A stretch of 64,000 nt of DNA, taken from NCBI GenBank assembly GCA_017590115.1, contig JAGGNK010012003.1:3239041-3303040 (forward strand), read 5' to 3'. The notes below the pieces were generated by a model. That model was given only the letters and a program-made list of their open reading frames with translations, was not told the DNA's origin and ran no database searches. This DNA is from Montifringilla adamsi (lineage: Eukaryota; Chordata; Aves; Passeriformes; Passeridae). Position numbers and translations under genes: made by a program. Positions 37,381-50,700 of this stretch are shown one piece after another; the stretch's first letter is position 1; each line of letters opens with the position of its first letter.

Positions 37381-37940
37381 GGCACTTTGTACCCACCCTG
37401 CGGCCTGTCCGTGTGTCTGCTGGGCATGGGGACGGGCTGGGGACTGCCCAGAGCCCTGCTGCTGGCACTGCTGACACTCACACTGGGGACATCTCCTGCG
37501 GGCCTGCTGGGGCCATTTCTGCTGGCATCGCTGGTGGCCTGGTGAAAGCACTGGTGGGGTTCTCTTGGTGGTGCTACTGATGGTGGCACTGCTGCCACTG
37601 CTTGATGTCCCTGCTGTGCCATTTCTGATGGCCCTGCTGCTGCTGCTGCTGGTTCTGTTGGTGCCAGCACTGGTGGCTCTGCTGGTGGCCAGTTGTTGGC
37701 AGTGGTGGCAGCCCTGGACTCTGCCCATGGCCCGGCTGGTGCCGGCTGGGCACCTCGGTGGTGTCTCCAGCGGATACTGACGGTGTCAGCGGTGTGTGTT
37801 CTCCTCCCGCCCCGGCGATGGCCGCAGCGGTGGCTCTGAGGCGGGAGCTGTCGAGTCTGTGCCGCTGTCCCCGCTGCCGCTGGCGCCATGGCCTGCAGCG
37901 GGTCCTCCCGCCCGCTTGGGGACGCTGTGAGGACAGGAGG
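37381..37940. other. RASA4-POLR2J spacer
   Basis: About 560 bases of CTG/GGT-rich low-complexity sequence (for example TGCTGCTGCTGCTGG near 37638). Both strands stay open for long stretches, but no homology was recognised. The end near 37900 grades into the POLR2J promoter. Confidence 0.6.
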
Positions 37941-37949
37941 AGCATCGAG

Positions 37950-37995
37950 AGGGCGGAAGTGACGTAGCGGAAGCGAAGCGGCGGCCGCCATAGCA
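37950..37995 (+). promoter_or_regulatory. POLR2J: POLR2J core promoter elements (ETS-CRE-ETS, YY1)
   Basis: CGGAAGT (37954-37960) overlaps a CRE-like TGACGT (37960-37965) and is followed by a second ETS core GCGGAAG (37968-37973). GCCGCCAT, a YY1-type initiator element, lies at 37984-37991 and is followed by TAGCAAC, an RFX-like half site. The cluster ends about 10 bases before the POLR2J ATG and fits a TATA-less housekeeping promoter. Motifs are seen; function is inferred. Confidence 0.6.
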
Positions 37996-38003
37996 ACGGC
38001 GGG

Positions 38004-39048
<1,045 letters not shown>

Positions 39049-39274
39049 AATGGAGCAGACTGTTACTTCTGAGGCAGAATGCTGTGATTGTTACTGGATG
39101 AAATATTTAAACCTCCATACATGGCAAATATTTCCCCCCTTGTCCCACTTCTGTTTAATTTTTGACAGCAATGTTTTGAATTTTGGTGGTTTTTTTTGGT
39201 TTTTTTTTTTTTTTCATAGCAGACAGGCACTTGGCCAAGAGGATAAATATCACATTGGATTTGGTGGATAAGTC

Positions 39275-39280
39275 ATTAAA
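39275..39280 (+). promoter_or_regulatory. POLR2J: POLR2J poly(A) signal ATTAAA
   Basis: Variant hexamer ATTAAA 226 bases after the POLR2J stop, followed by a T-rich stretch. The 3'UTR before it contains a long T run (about 39188-39218). Confidence 0.65.
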
Positions 39281-39453
39281 GTGATTTTTAGTTTTCTAAT
39301 CGGAGACTTAATGCAAATATTTGTCCTGGGCTGTTGGGGAGGGTGTTGTGGGTAGGATTCCCACAGGAGAAGCTGCTCAGTGACAGCTGTAGATGAACTC
39401 TCTGCTTCTCCTGCCAAAAAGTCCAGGCACTGCCAGCTGAACTGGTACTTTGT

Positions 39454-39459
39454 TTTATT
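39454..39459 (-). promoter_or_regulatory. LRWD1: LRWD1 poly(A) signal (AATAAA on minus strand)
   Basis: TTTATT on the + strand reads AATAAA on the minus strand, 226 bases past the LRWD1 stop codon. A second candidate lies at 39567-39572. Either would end LRWD1 close to the POLR2J end. Confidence 0.55.
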
Positions 39460-39685
39460 AAGTGTCATTTCTATAAAACAAATGCACAAATTGTGAAAAC
39501 TTACAGTAAAAGAAACCGGATGTTTACAATGAACTGATGAGTTTAACAAACTCTTACCTTGTTTGTTTTATTTTTTCTCCATCTGGCACATAAAGCTGCT
39601 CTAGAAAACGTTCATGGGCACATGGGGAACAGTCACTAATACTGCACGAGGTGAAAGCACGGGGGTGGAGCTGTGGCACAGGGGA

Positions 39686-42600
39686 CTAGGATTTCTTCCA
39701 GATGGCTGTTATGTTGACACTGGTCAGCACAACAAGGTAGGTGAAGGCAGGGTCTGCCACCACGTTGTTCACCAGGATTTCGGGGGGCTGCTCCCCGTTC
39801 ACCCGCAGCTCCGGCCACTTGAGGATCTGTGGGAGAGCAGAGGGGGTGGGGAGGTGGCTCAGGGGGACATGGGGCACTGGGCATCCTCAGGCAGAGGCTC
39901 TTCCTTCTCCTGAGGGCTGGTGGAGCTGTGGGATATTCCTAAAGGAGCAGGGTTTAGGGCACAAGTGAAAACAGCTGCAGCCCCAGAGGAACTGACTGGT
40001 GGCTTGGCAATGCACTTCCAAAAAACCTGAGCCATCACAGAATCACAGAAAACATCTCCCAGGGCATTGAGTCCCACCTGGGACTGAGCAGCACCTTGTC
40101 ACCCAGAGCAGAGCTCAGAGTGCCACCTCAGGGATGGGGACTCCCTTCCCATACCTGAATAACCCTTTCAGGGAAGAAATAATGGAACACTGGCTCACTT
40201 CATACCTCTGTAATGTAGTTCCAGACCAGTGGGTGAGAGCTTTTGCAGTGTCTGTGATTGTCCTTTCAGAGGGACAGGCAAGGGATCAGTGACTGCCCAA
40301 AAGAGAACTGTCTCCAGAGGGGAGTACTGGGCAGAAAAAGGGTGAGTGAGCATAGGGAAGCAGTGAGCCCTTTCCTGCCAGGGAATGCTCACTCTGGCTT
40401 CCCTCTCCTCCCTGGGGGATGTGATGCCTGCACAGCTGTGCCTTTCTGCTCCTCAGTTTAACCAGAGCTTTTTTAGGGCTGTTTTAGGAAGAGCTGCAGG
40501 GGGTGACAGATTTGCTTTGCAGCTCCTCATTCCTGTCCCCAGTGAATGGCCTTGGCCACGCTCTGGAGATTGCTTTAATTGTTTGTGAGGGTCAGCTGTA
40601 GAAATACAAGGCATGTTCTGGGACAGGCCTGCTCAGGAGACTGGGATCAGCTGCCCTGGGGTGGAAGGGAGGCCCAGAGAGCAGCTCAGCCCTACCTGTG
40701 TGGGAGAGATCCTCCGCTCCGAGCGCTTTCCCTTCGGAGAGCCCCAGGCTGTGGTGTAGTTGGAGAGGTTGTACATCCACACACTGCCCTTCTCATCCCC
40801 ACAGAACACGTAGTCTTTTGCTGTGGGAGCAGAAGAAAAAGCTGGGAAACGAGTGTGGAGCTGGGAATCTGCTCTGCTGTAAAGGACAGCTGCAGGATCC
40901 CAATGGAGGGTGCCATATTTCAGAAAAATTCCCTTACTGGCACAAAAACATGAATCTACCTTGCTCTGAAATAATTCATTTGAAGATAAACCAGCTCTCT
41001 TTAGTGTAGAAAAGCTAGTGCTAAATGCTTTGGGATTTCTCTTGACTTTTTTTAGACTGGTTTTGGGAAGTGCTGACTGGATCAGGTTGGTTTGTTCCTT
41101 GTCAGTCTCCAAACCCAGCTGCCCAGTGTGTGGGCATCCCTGCCCACAGATGCACTCAGCATCCCTGTGGCTCCACAGGGCTCAGCCCTGAGCTCTGTGC
41201 TTTGAAAACCTGTGCAAGAAAGACCCCCCAGCCTCGACTGTCCCCCCTTATCAGGCAGAAGGTGCAGCTGTAATTATTTATTACTGGTGTTGTCTCCACC
41301 CAGCTGGTGCTGGAGCTGCACTGCAGAGCTGCAGGGCCTCTGCCTCCAGCTCCAGGCTGCCTCCCATGGATCAAAGGAGAGCCATGGACAACTGGGCAAA
41401 GCATTAGCCAGGAAATGAGTGCTCCTACCTGGGCAGGTGCTGAGTGTCAGGTAGGACATGTCTGTTGTGGACCACTCCAGCTCAGCCAAAATAACTGCAG
41501 ACATTGTACGCTGGCATCCTTTGCCCTTGGCATCAAAAGACTTACTCCAGCTCCACAAGTATATGCATCCTGGTTTGGAGCTCTTGGAAACTAGGGAAGA
41601 AAGGAAGGGAGAGGCTGTGGCAGCTGCTGGGAAGCAAAAGTGCAGTGAGACAGAGGTGGTCCATCCAGAATATGGATTTCAAGCCATGGGATCTGGTCCA
41701 GCAGCAACTGTTTGCACCTGCTTTACCTTATTTCAGGATAATTGGAGGTTGCAGAGAGATTTTCAGTGCTATGCTTATGTTCCTGAGCTGCAGAACAAGC
41801 ATAAGCTCTTCAGAAAAAGCCAGCCCATGATGTGAAACCCACAGTTCCCCTAAAAAAAACACTGTTGCCACCAGCCCTTGAGCAGAAAGACTCTCCCCTC
41901 TTTCCACACTGGCACTGCTTGGCCATGTGTGCTCTCAAGGATGTGTCCAGCTGATTTCTGGTCCTGTCCAAGCATGGGTGTGCACTCTAGGCCACATTTT
42001 TGGGAAAGACAAGTGACTCTGGGAGACAACTCCACCCTGTGCAGCCCCCCAAAAGCTAAAGAGGCTGTCACACGCCTTTCAACCCCTCTGTTTGTCATGC
42101 TGGCTTGGCTTCACCCTGCACATGCTAAAGTGCCCCACTGTTTTTGGGATTGTGCTGTTATGTTTATACTCACCAACGACATCATCATTGAGAAAAGCCA
42201 AACCATCAACCCTGTGAGATGTTGTCATGCTTTCCTCACCAGGAAACTGGAATATGGCTTCAAAAGGCCTAGAGCAGGGGGGAAGGGTGAAATCAGCCAA
42301 GTCCTGAACAGCCAACAGTGAAAGGGCACCTGGCTGCAGAGCCCAGAAGGAAATCTGTTTGTTAGTGAATTTCTTGCCAAGCTCAGGTGAATTCCCCTTG
42401 AATTTACTTTTGGTCACTGGGGTTTACTAGTACAGCAGAAGCCTGTTTGCTCAAGAGATTGCTGCACTCCATCAGCATTAGGATATTTGTCAGCAGGGCA
42501 TGACTTTACTTGCTTCTTCCTTGTAATTTTGTCCTGAGCTCTCACAGGGTCCCAGTTTCCTGGAGCAGGGGAGGCCTCACTGTGAGACTGGAAATCGTTC

Positions 42601-45600
42601 CAAAAGTTTACACTCCGTTGCACTACCTGGAGATGACACACCCTTAAGTTTTGGGGTATTGGATTACACTCCTGCCAGCCTTCCTGCAAAGCAGCCTGCA
42701 ACACCTGCAGCTTTAATACAATCTCTGAACAGTCCTTGAGCATCATGCTCCTATTTTTTTCTGGCCACTCTGGGAAGGGGAGGATATTTTAAGTTTGGTA
42801 GGACATGCTGCTTTTGCTCAGACCTCCTCAGTTAAAAATCAAGGACTGCTAGGACTATTACTTCTTGTTCTGGAAAGCAAATGCAGCTTATGTTTCTCAC
42901 CTGCTTTTTTGTCCCTTATCCAGTTTTATGTTCCAGGCAAAACAGCCATTTTCACAGCCTGCCAGCAGGTACTGCTCTGGGCAAGTGGGGACCAGGGCAA
43001 TCCGTAGGGGGATAGAGGCCGTTTCCAGCACCAGCAGCTGGCTGAAAAAAAGCAGAGAACAAGCAGTTAAGTGGTGCTGTGATGTGATAGTTACAGGCTC
43101 TTGGACTGGCCACATCTGGTTTTTGAACCTTTACCTTGCTTTGAAATTGTAGTCGCAGTCTGGAATCCCAATATCCCAGAGTGCAATTCGCTTGTCATAG
43201 GATGCAGCTGTGGGACACAGAAGAGAAGCAGGTAGTGACACCGCTGCTCATCTGGCTCTTCTCGTGCTAGCTGGCACTTCTGCCTGAGTCACAGTCACCC
43301 TCTAAGGCTCCAGAGAGCTCATTAAAGAACAGCAGCAGTCCCTGAGGCTCCTGGCCCAGCACTTCCCAGACATTGTCAGACATGCACAGTCAGTACTCAG
43401 TGTTCTTATCCTGTGCTCTAAGAGGGGCAGATAAAACAGTTTGTTTCCTGGTGTCCATTACTGACTTGTTGCTTCACAAGGTCTTTAGTTAGTAGCCCTC
43501 TGAGCTTGTTTCTGGTCAGGGCTTTTAGTGGAATCTAAAACATGAGCTCCAACCTCTACTCTCAGGCAGACATCACGTTATTGCACATATCCATGGCTTA
43601 CTGTGTTCACATCCACAGCAGCTTCCATTGGGAAAATTAGGCACTGACAAAGAGTGAGAAACATGTCACCAAGCTGATACACTGGAAGCAGAAAGAGTGC
43701 TAACAGATTACTCTGAGTAACCTGGACCCTCATCAGATGGCAGCTCTCAAACTCAGAGTTTGTTGGTGTCCCCTCCCCAAAAATGATGCAAAGAATCTCC
43801 CTTAATTACTCTAAATTTTTCTATGAAATATAATGAGTCTTGCTGTCCACACCATTATATGGCTGTGCTACCAACCTCCTTATCCCTTCCACCACCCTCC
43901 TTATCCTTTCCTCTGCTTCTGCCTTTGGCACTCCTGAGATTCTTCTTGAAAAGTATCCCCTATTCTAAAAAACATTCCACTTTTAATGGTTCATGTAGCA
44001 CTTTAACCACTCCAGGATGTGGGTAATTGTAGGCAAGAGAAACAATGTGCTGTGGGGTGCAGGTGTGGCCTGAATGGCTCTGTACTAGCTCACTGTACAG
44101 CCTGACAATGCAGTTGCAATTTGTAACATGATGGTTCATTACCAGTCCATGAGGCACAGCCTCTGTGAGCCCTACTGTGTGTGGCAAAGCTCTCCTTGAC
44201 ATCAGGACCTGAATAGAAATCTCTGTCGAGGCATAGAACTCACATTAAAAAAAATCAAAGTCAATTAAGCACATTGTTGGATAAAATGAAACCCAACAGC
44301 CCATAATAGGCTGCTGTGCTGGAGGAGAGCTCTGCCACTGCCTGGCTCCCAGCTGCCTGCTCTGCCATTCTTCTTACTCATCCCTGTGGAACAGATCCAC
44401 TACTGGGCTTGTTTGTGGCTAATGTGTGTGTGACAGCCACCCTGAGAGCCACCAACGGAGAAACAGGAGCTGCTGCACCTCAGCTAAAGAGGCAGGCTCT
44501 GGCTGAAACAAACTGTTCCTGCTGGAGATTGCTGCCAAAGGAGATGAACAATGTTCTCTCCCTAATGCCTGTCCGTGCCTTTTGTTTGTGTGTGCCTGCT
44601 TGCCCTGGTGACAATTCCCCTTGTTAAGGAAGCCCTGACTTTTCCACATCAGAACTAAAACCAGGGATTCTGAAGCAGACTTACTGAAGAGGTGGGTCTC
44701 CTGGGTTGGGCTGAAGCAGACAGTAGCAATGGGCTTTTTGTGAGCCTTTATCTCTCCATAGCAGAAGTCGGCTGCCACGTGGATCAGTTTGACAATCCCT
44801 CTCCTCCCTGCAGCTGCCAGGATGTTGTAAGCTTTCTTGCGGCTGTCGCTGATCACCATTGTGAGGGTTGTCCATGCCACACTGAAGAACTCCTGCAACA
44901 CAGGGAAAACAAGGCTGGGGTGACAGAGAACAGAGAACAGCCAGCAGGGTGGTGGCTGTTAGCTCAGAGAAAAGACAACTATCACAAGTGCTACTCAGGT
45001 GGAATGACACAACTATTTAAGATGGAGCATCAAAACTCAAAACAGCTCTCAGAAGAACATAAACTACAGAAAGAGGATGTTTATTCCTCTGCTGTCAAGC
45101 AGGCTCAGCAGCCAGACACACCTGTGTGAGGACTGGCAGGCTAATCTCCAAAACTAATAAGAAAATAAACCCAAACCAGGCTAAAAGGATAGGCAAGCAA
45201 TGTTTATTATCTATCTTCATCTTAACATCTGCCCATACTAACACTTTCAGACCTCTTTCTAATATGTATTATTACAGATTGTAATTATTACAGATTGTGG
45301 TATTGTAATTATTACAGATTCTGGTATTCCCATTCTATGCTTACCCTTCCCACTTGCAACTCACCTCTGTAGCCACTTTATACTTTTTCAGCACTGTTCC
45401 TGTCTCGCAATCAATCAGACAGACAGATTCCCCTCCACAGGTTGCCACGGTTCTGGAGGAGCTCACAATAGGATCTGAAAGAGGAAAATAATGGGTGAGA
45501 AGTTCCCAGGTTCAGGGATAACACATGAAGACTGCAGCTTATCACTGCCTGGTGCTCTCCCAGTCTCCTGTTTTCAAAGTCAAAGGAGAAATATGTAAGC

Positions 45601-47643
45601 AAGTCTCTTCCTGACAACGGAGACTACCGCTTGAAGGAGCAGGGGTCTAAGGCATGGAGTTCCACTGGGATTCCAGAGCCAGGTGGTTCTGGGAATCCTG
45701 CAAACCTCTTTAAGAGCTCACCTTTCCTGGCTCCAGAGTCTAGCACTGGCTCGAAGACACAGGACCAGAGCTGCGTTTTAAAATCCTCGCGGCTGTTGCC
45801 TTTACTGTGACACTGAAGAAAATGCAATGGCTCTGCACTGACATCCTCCTACAATAAACCATCCACATTTAGAAAATTCATTCCCTTGACACAGTTTGCC
45901 TGTGATTGCCTTGACAGAACCCTCTGCTGAACACAGCAATCTGAGTTAAACTCAAGTATTTTTCAGCCCATCTGTGCTATGGAGAACAGGAGAGACTGAG
46001 GTGCCACAATGCTCAAGACTCCTAAAGCAGCAGGGAACTGTTTAGCAAAGATGTGCCCAGCAGACCCCAGCAGAGAACCCCATTTCCTAGAGCAGAGAAA
46101 CATGGAAAACCCTTTAGATCCCCACTGGCCCAAGCTGAGGGGGAAAACACCTTTCCCCATGCAGCCCCTGAGTTGAGAGCAAGGCTTGCCAGTCCCATTT
46201 CTAAGCACAGGCTTTCAGTGCACCGCCTCGGAGCGCTGGTCCATCCATCCCCCAGAGGGGATCCACTGGGGTCTCCCGGGGGGTTCCTTCTCTCCCTTGA
46301 TGCCTCTGAGAGATTTAAAACAATGACAAAAAAAAAAACCAAACCAAAACTCACAATATATTTGGCCAACTATGAGCTCCAAGCTGTGCAGAGCTCTGAA
46401 GAAACCTGAAGGCAGCTCCTCCCACTACAAACCAAGAGGCCCAAAGCCAGTCCCAAGGGCACTGATGGACATACCTTGCGCTTGGAGTTCTTCACGGGGG
46501 TCAAGGTAACCACGCTGTTGTCCTGCTCCTGGCTTTTCTGCTCCCCTGTCATCTGGCTGGATCTTCTGTTTTTTTGCCCCTTGGGAAACTGCTCTCCATT
46601 TTTCTGTGTCCCTTCAGCTCCCTGCTCAGGGGTTGCCTCCTTAGCTGGTTGGTTTGATGTTCTTGGTTTATCAGGAGCTGGGTCATCCTCCACATGACTG
46701 GATTTTCTGGGATTATCTGCAGCCTCCTCCTCGGTGTTTGCCTGGGTCTTGGACCTCTTGTTTCCAGGGCTTGATTTTGAATGATTTCTTTTCCTCTTGC
46801 TGGGTGTTACTGTGACCTATAAGGCATGTTGTCGTGTTGTCAGGTTCTGCATAAGGTTTTCAGCTTCCCCGAGACGTGCAGATAATTTGTAAGTCAAAGG
46901 CATTAATTATTCAAATGCAAGTATCCTCCCACAGTTACAGACTGGGTTCCAGGAACCAGAGCCCAGAGCTGCAGGGTTCCTAGAGGCAGAAGCTAATGAA
47001 AACCACGCAGCCAGCCTCCTTTTCAGCTCCCTTCCCCTGTCTCAATTATTTGCAATTTACATACGATGTGGAAAAACAAATCTGGCTTATGGACCACAGG
47101 GGTTCAGTCTGCAGCCATTTCCAAGCAGGCAAACACCAGCAGAGCCTGGCCAAGCATCAGCCCAGGTCTCTAATTAAAATATTTCTTCCTAGTGTAGAGG
47201 TGGAGTGAGTAGGATTGCACTCATGAAATGGCTTTGGTCCCCTATGAGAATGGAAGCTCTCTGAGGGAGCAACTCGACCTTCACATTTCTGGGAAAGCTT
47301 CAGTCTGGCTGTAAAGAAGAATTCTGAGCTGCTGGATACAGACTGGAGCCTGAGACTGCCCCTGTGGTTACCAAAGGGTCATAAATGTGAAGTGACAAGA
47401 GCTGCTGAATTCCCAGGAAACAGAAAGAACATTGCTAATGTAACTGGAAAAATCACCTACCTGAGCCACGTCTTCTGCAGCTTCCCTGGGGCTTTCTGCA
47501 GCTTTCCTGGGGCTTTCTGTGCTTTCTTCCTCGTTCTCATCCGTCTTTTCCTCTGGTTCACTATCAGAGTTTAACTCCAGACCTAGTGAGTTTGCCAGAA
47601 ACTCTTCTGCAATCATTTTCACCTGAGAAGCAAATATGTGGAG

Positions 47644-47712
<69 letters not shown>

Positions 47713-50700
47713 CTACTACAAAAAAGCCACAGCATGTCAAGTTCTGATGTGTCACGGCACAAAGAGCTGCTCTGCTGAGTTTTTAATATCTGCTCCCACT
47801 ATTCTGTGTGAAGTTCATAAGTGGTGGAGTCGTCCCCAGCTGACATTACATGACCCAAGAGCTTCACTTTGTCATGGGCATTAAGAGTACACAGCTGTGG
47901 AAACAACAGTACAGCAATAAAGCAAGACAAAGGAGAGATGGAAGTCTCAATTGTATGTATGAACAAACAAATAAAACAAATGTTACAAACTAAATGGTGT
48001 CTTTCCCCACTGGGAGCAACTACACTTCTGTCATTATCTTCACTCTTTCATCAAGAATAGAAGTTACTATTAAATTAATTTGCAAATAATTATTAAGGAT
48101 ACTGCAATCTGATTAATGAGTAAAAGTATCATTATTGCTTATGAATTAAAAAATAATATTTAATGACAGCCATTTCAACTTGGTGCACATTTAGTCCTGG
48201 TAACTGCTTAACAAAGCAGTGAAGAAAAAGTGATACCACTTGTGAGCAAGAGCACCCAAATCCATGGAGTGTTTTAATGCAGTCCATGCAGAAGCAGGAG
48301 CAGGGTCCTTGCCTGGAGAACAGCAGGGTGGGTGGGATGTGACCTACCCGCCAGCGGGTGAACTCGCTGAGTGAGCTGGGCCCATGCACCACATTGGTCT
48401 GTACTGAATTCAGGAACTTTTTCTTGATGGACTTCACCTGCTCAGCTGTGTATTTCTCAGGGAGTTGGTCACTGAAGAATTTTTTCCAGTGAGCAGTAAC
48501 CTAGGCAGAAAGACTGAATTATTTCAACAGAAAAGCACAAGAGAGCATTTAAGAAGTGAAAGAAGTGGCCAACCCTGAGTGCTGCATCCGACGTCATAGA
48601 ACCACTTTAATTTATTTCTTCATGTTCAAATGACCACTTCAGCTAAGGAGAAAGTCAGTTCCTCTGTACCAAACTGGAGTGAGTGTGGCTAAGCAGACAC
48701 TGTCAGCATGGACCCATTTAAAGAGATACCTGGCTCCAAAGGCTGCTGACCTACAGGATGCTCACCTGCCAGCACAGTTTCCCACGGGAGTTTCTGGTGG
48801 GCAGTAATACATCCATCAGCATTTGGACCCAACAGACATTTTTACATTGAGACACAGGACTAAGAACTGGGGAGGCAGGTACAAATAACATCAGGAAAAG
48901 GCATCAGAGCAGAGGCACCACAAAAAGAACAGCACAGGGGAGTGTTTGGTGTCTCATTAAACAGCCAACCATGAACAGTTGTCTGGGACAAGAGGCTGAG
49001 CAGCCCTCACAAAGACCCTTTGAGGTTCACAGGTTTTACACAGACAACACTCAGCAGAACTCATCTCTCAGTTTTCAGGATCTGAGTTTTACCCCACTGT
49101 TACACAGAAGGAATTAAGAAGATCAATTAAGTAGAATACAAATGGTAAGAGCAGTAATACACAAGAACAGCCAGCCAATCAAATCTTTTTCACAACTGAA
49201 CAATAATTTTGCTCCAGGATCACAACGATGCCTTGTAGGGAGAATCTGTCACAAGCTAAATTGTGAGTGAAAATAGAGTTCTAAACATTCACAACTGAAA
49301 AAGAAAGAACAAATCCTTGTTCCTGATGAATGGTGGAAAAAGCAGGATTATCCAGAGCCTGGTTTTGTTGTCCCCATTCCTGGGGCCACGACAGTAACTT
49401 AAATTAGATGGGGAGGTGTTTGTAGCTGTTCTGGCAGCACCAGGCTTCTCCCATTCCTGAATGATGATCAGAGTGACCTGAAAAACTACAGAATCAGACA
49501 CAGACCTGGTTGGCCCTGCTCCTGTCACTTAAACCAAAGGCAAATTGCCTGCACAGAACAGGTAGAGCAGATGCCAGCAGTGACCAGAGAAAGCAGCTGT
49601 AAAACATCTCCTGGGTGGCCCATTCTGCAGGCTGGGTCAGATCATACCACAGGTATTGCAAACTACTTGAAGCTTGTTTGCAGCTCTGTCACTACACTGA
49701 GCACAGGATTTAGTTATTTTGAGGTGTTTAGAGGTTAAAGAAATACCCACATCTTACCTTGCTGGTGAGCTTATGGCTGTTGGCACGCCTCACGTGGTTG
49801 GCCAGTTTGGTAATGTCCTTGCCATTGAGCAGACGAAGATTTTGCAAAAGAAACATTACTTTATAGTCATCATTGAGCTAGAAAGAGAAAACACTGGAGT
49901 TACAAAATTTGTACACATGGTGCATGCTTTATCTTTACTCCTTGATTAAAATACAGCCTATATAAGAATGATATATTTAGTAAGGAAAAGCCATTTAATA
50001 AAATCTCCTCAAGATTTTCAACTTGAATTTCACATTTTAGGTGTGAATTAATGTTCTCTATGAGTTGGGATCTTAAACTGCAGACAGAGCTGCCCAGCCC
50101 TCAGGCAGTGCTAACATCCAGCACAAGGTGGGGGCTGTGTAACTGCTCATCTGCTGGGCCTGAGTGCAAGGCTGGGAGCTCTGTTCATATCCCTGAACTC
50201 TAACACAGGGGAAGGCCTGTCCTGACAGTCAAGGAATTCCAGCAGGAATTCCTTGGGTTAGCTAGTTTACCATGCAGCCACACACATGCTTATTTGCTGT
50301 TACACACTGTTGTATGTGGGGATGGTGAGTAGTTGATGCCAGTTTACAGCACAAGTAAAATCAGTTTGACTTTTGGGAGTAGTCAAAACCTAAACCAGAC
50401 TAATCATCAAGTTTAAACCCTCATCTGAGGACCAGTCTGCATTTCCAGAGCAGAGAGGGCACTAAACCTATCACAGATATTAGGAAATAAAACTAGCATA
50501 AGATATTAGGGAAAAACTCTTTACTGTGGCAATGGTGATGCACTGGCACAGGTTGCCCAGAGAAGCTGTGGCTGCTCCATCCCTGGGAGTGTTTAAGACC
50601 AGACTGGATGGGGTTCTGAGCAACCTGGTCTAATGGAAGGTGTCCCTGCCCATGGCAGGGGGTGGAACAGGATGAGCATTAAAGTCTCTTCCAATGGAAA

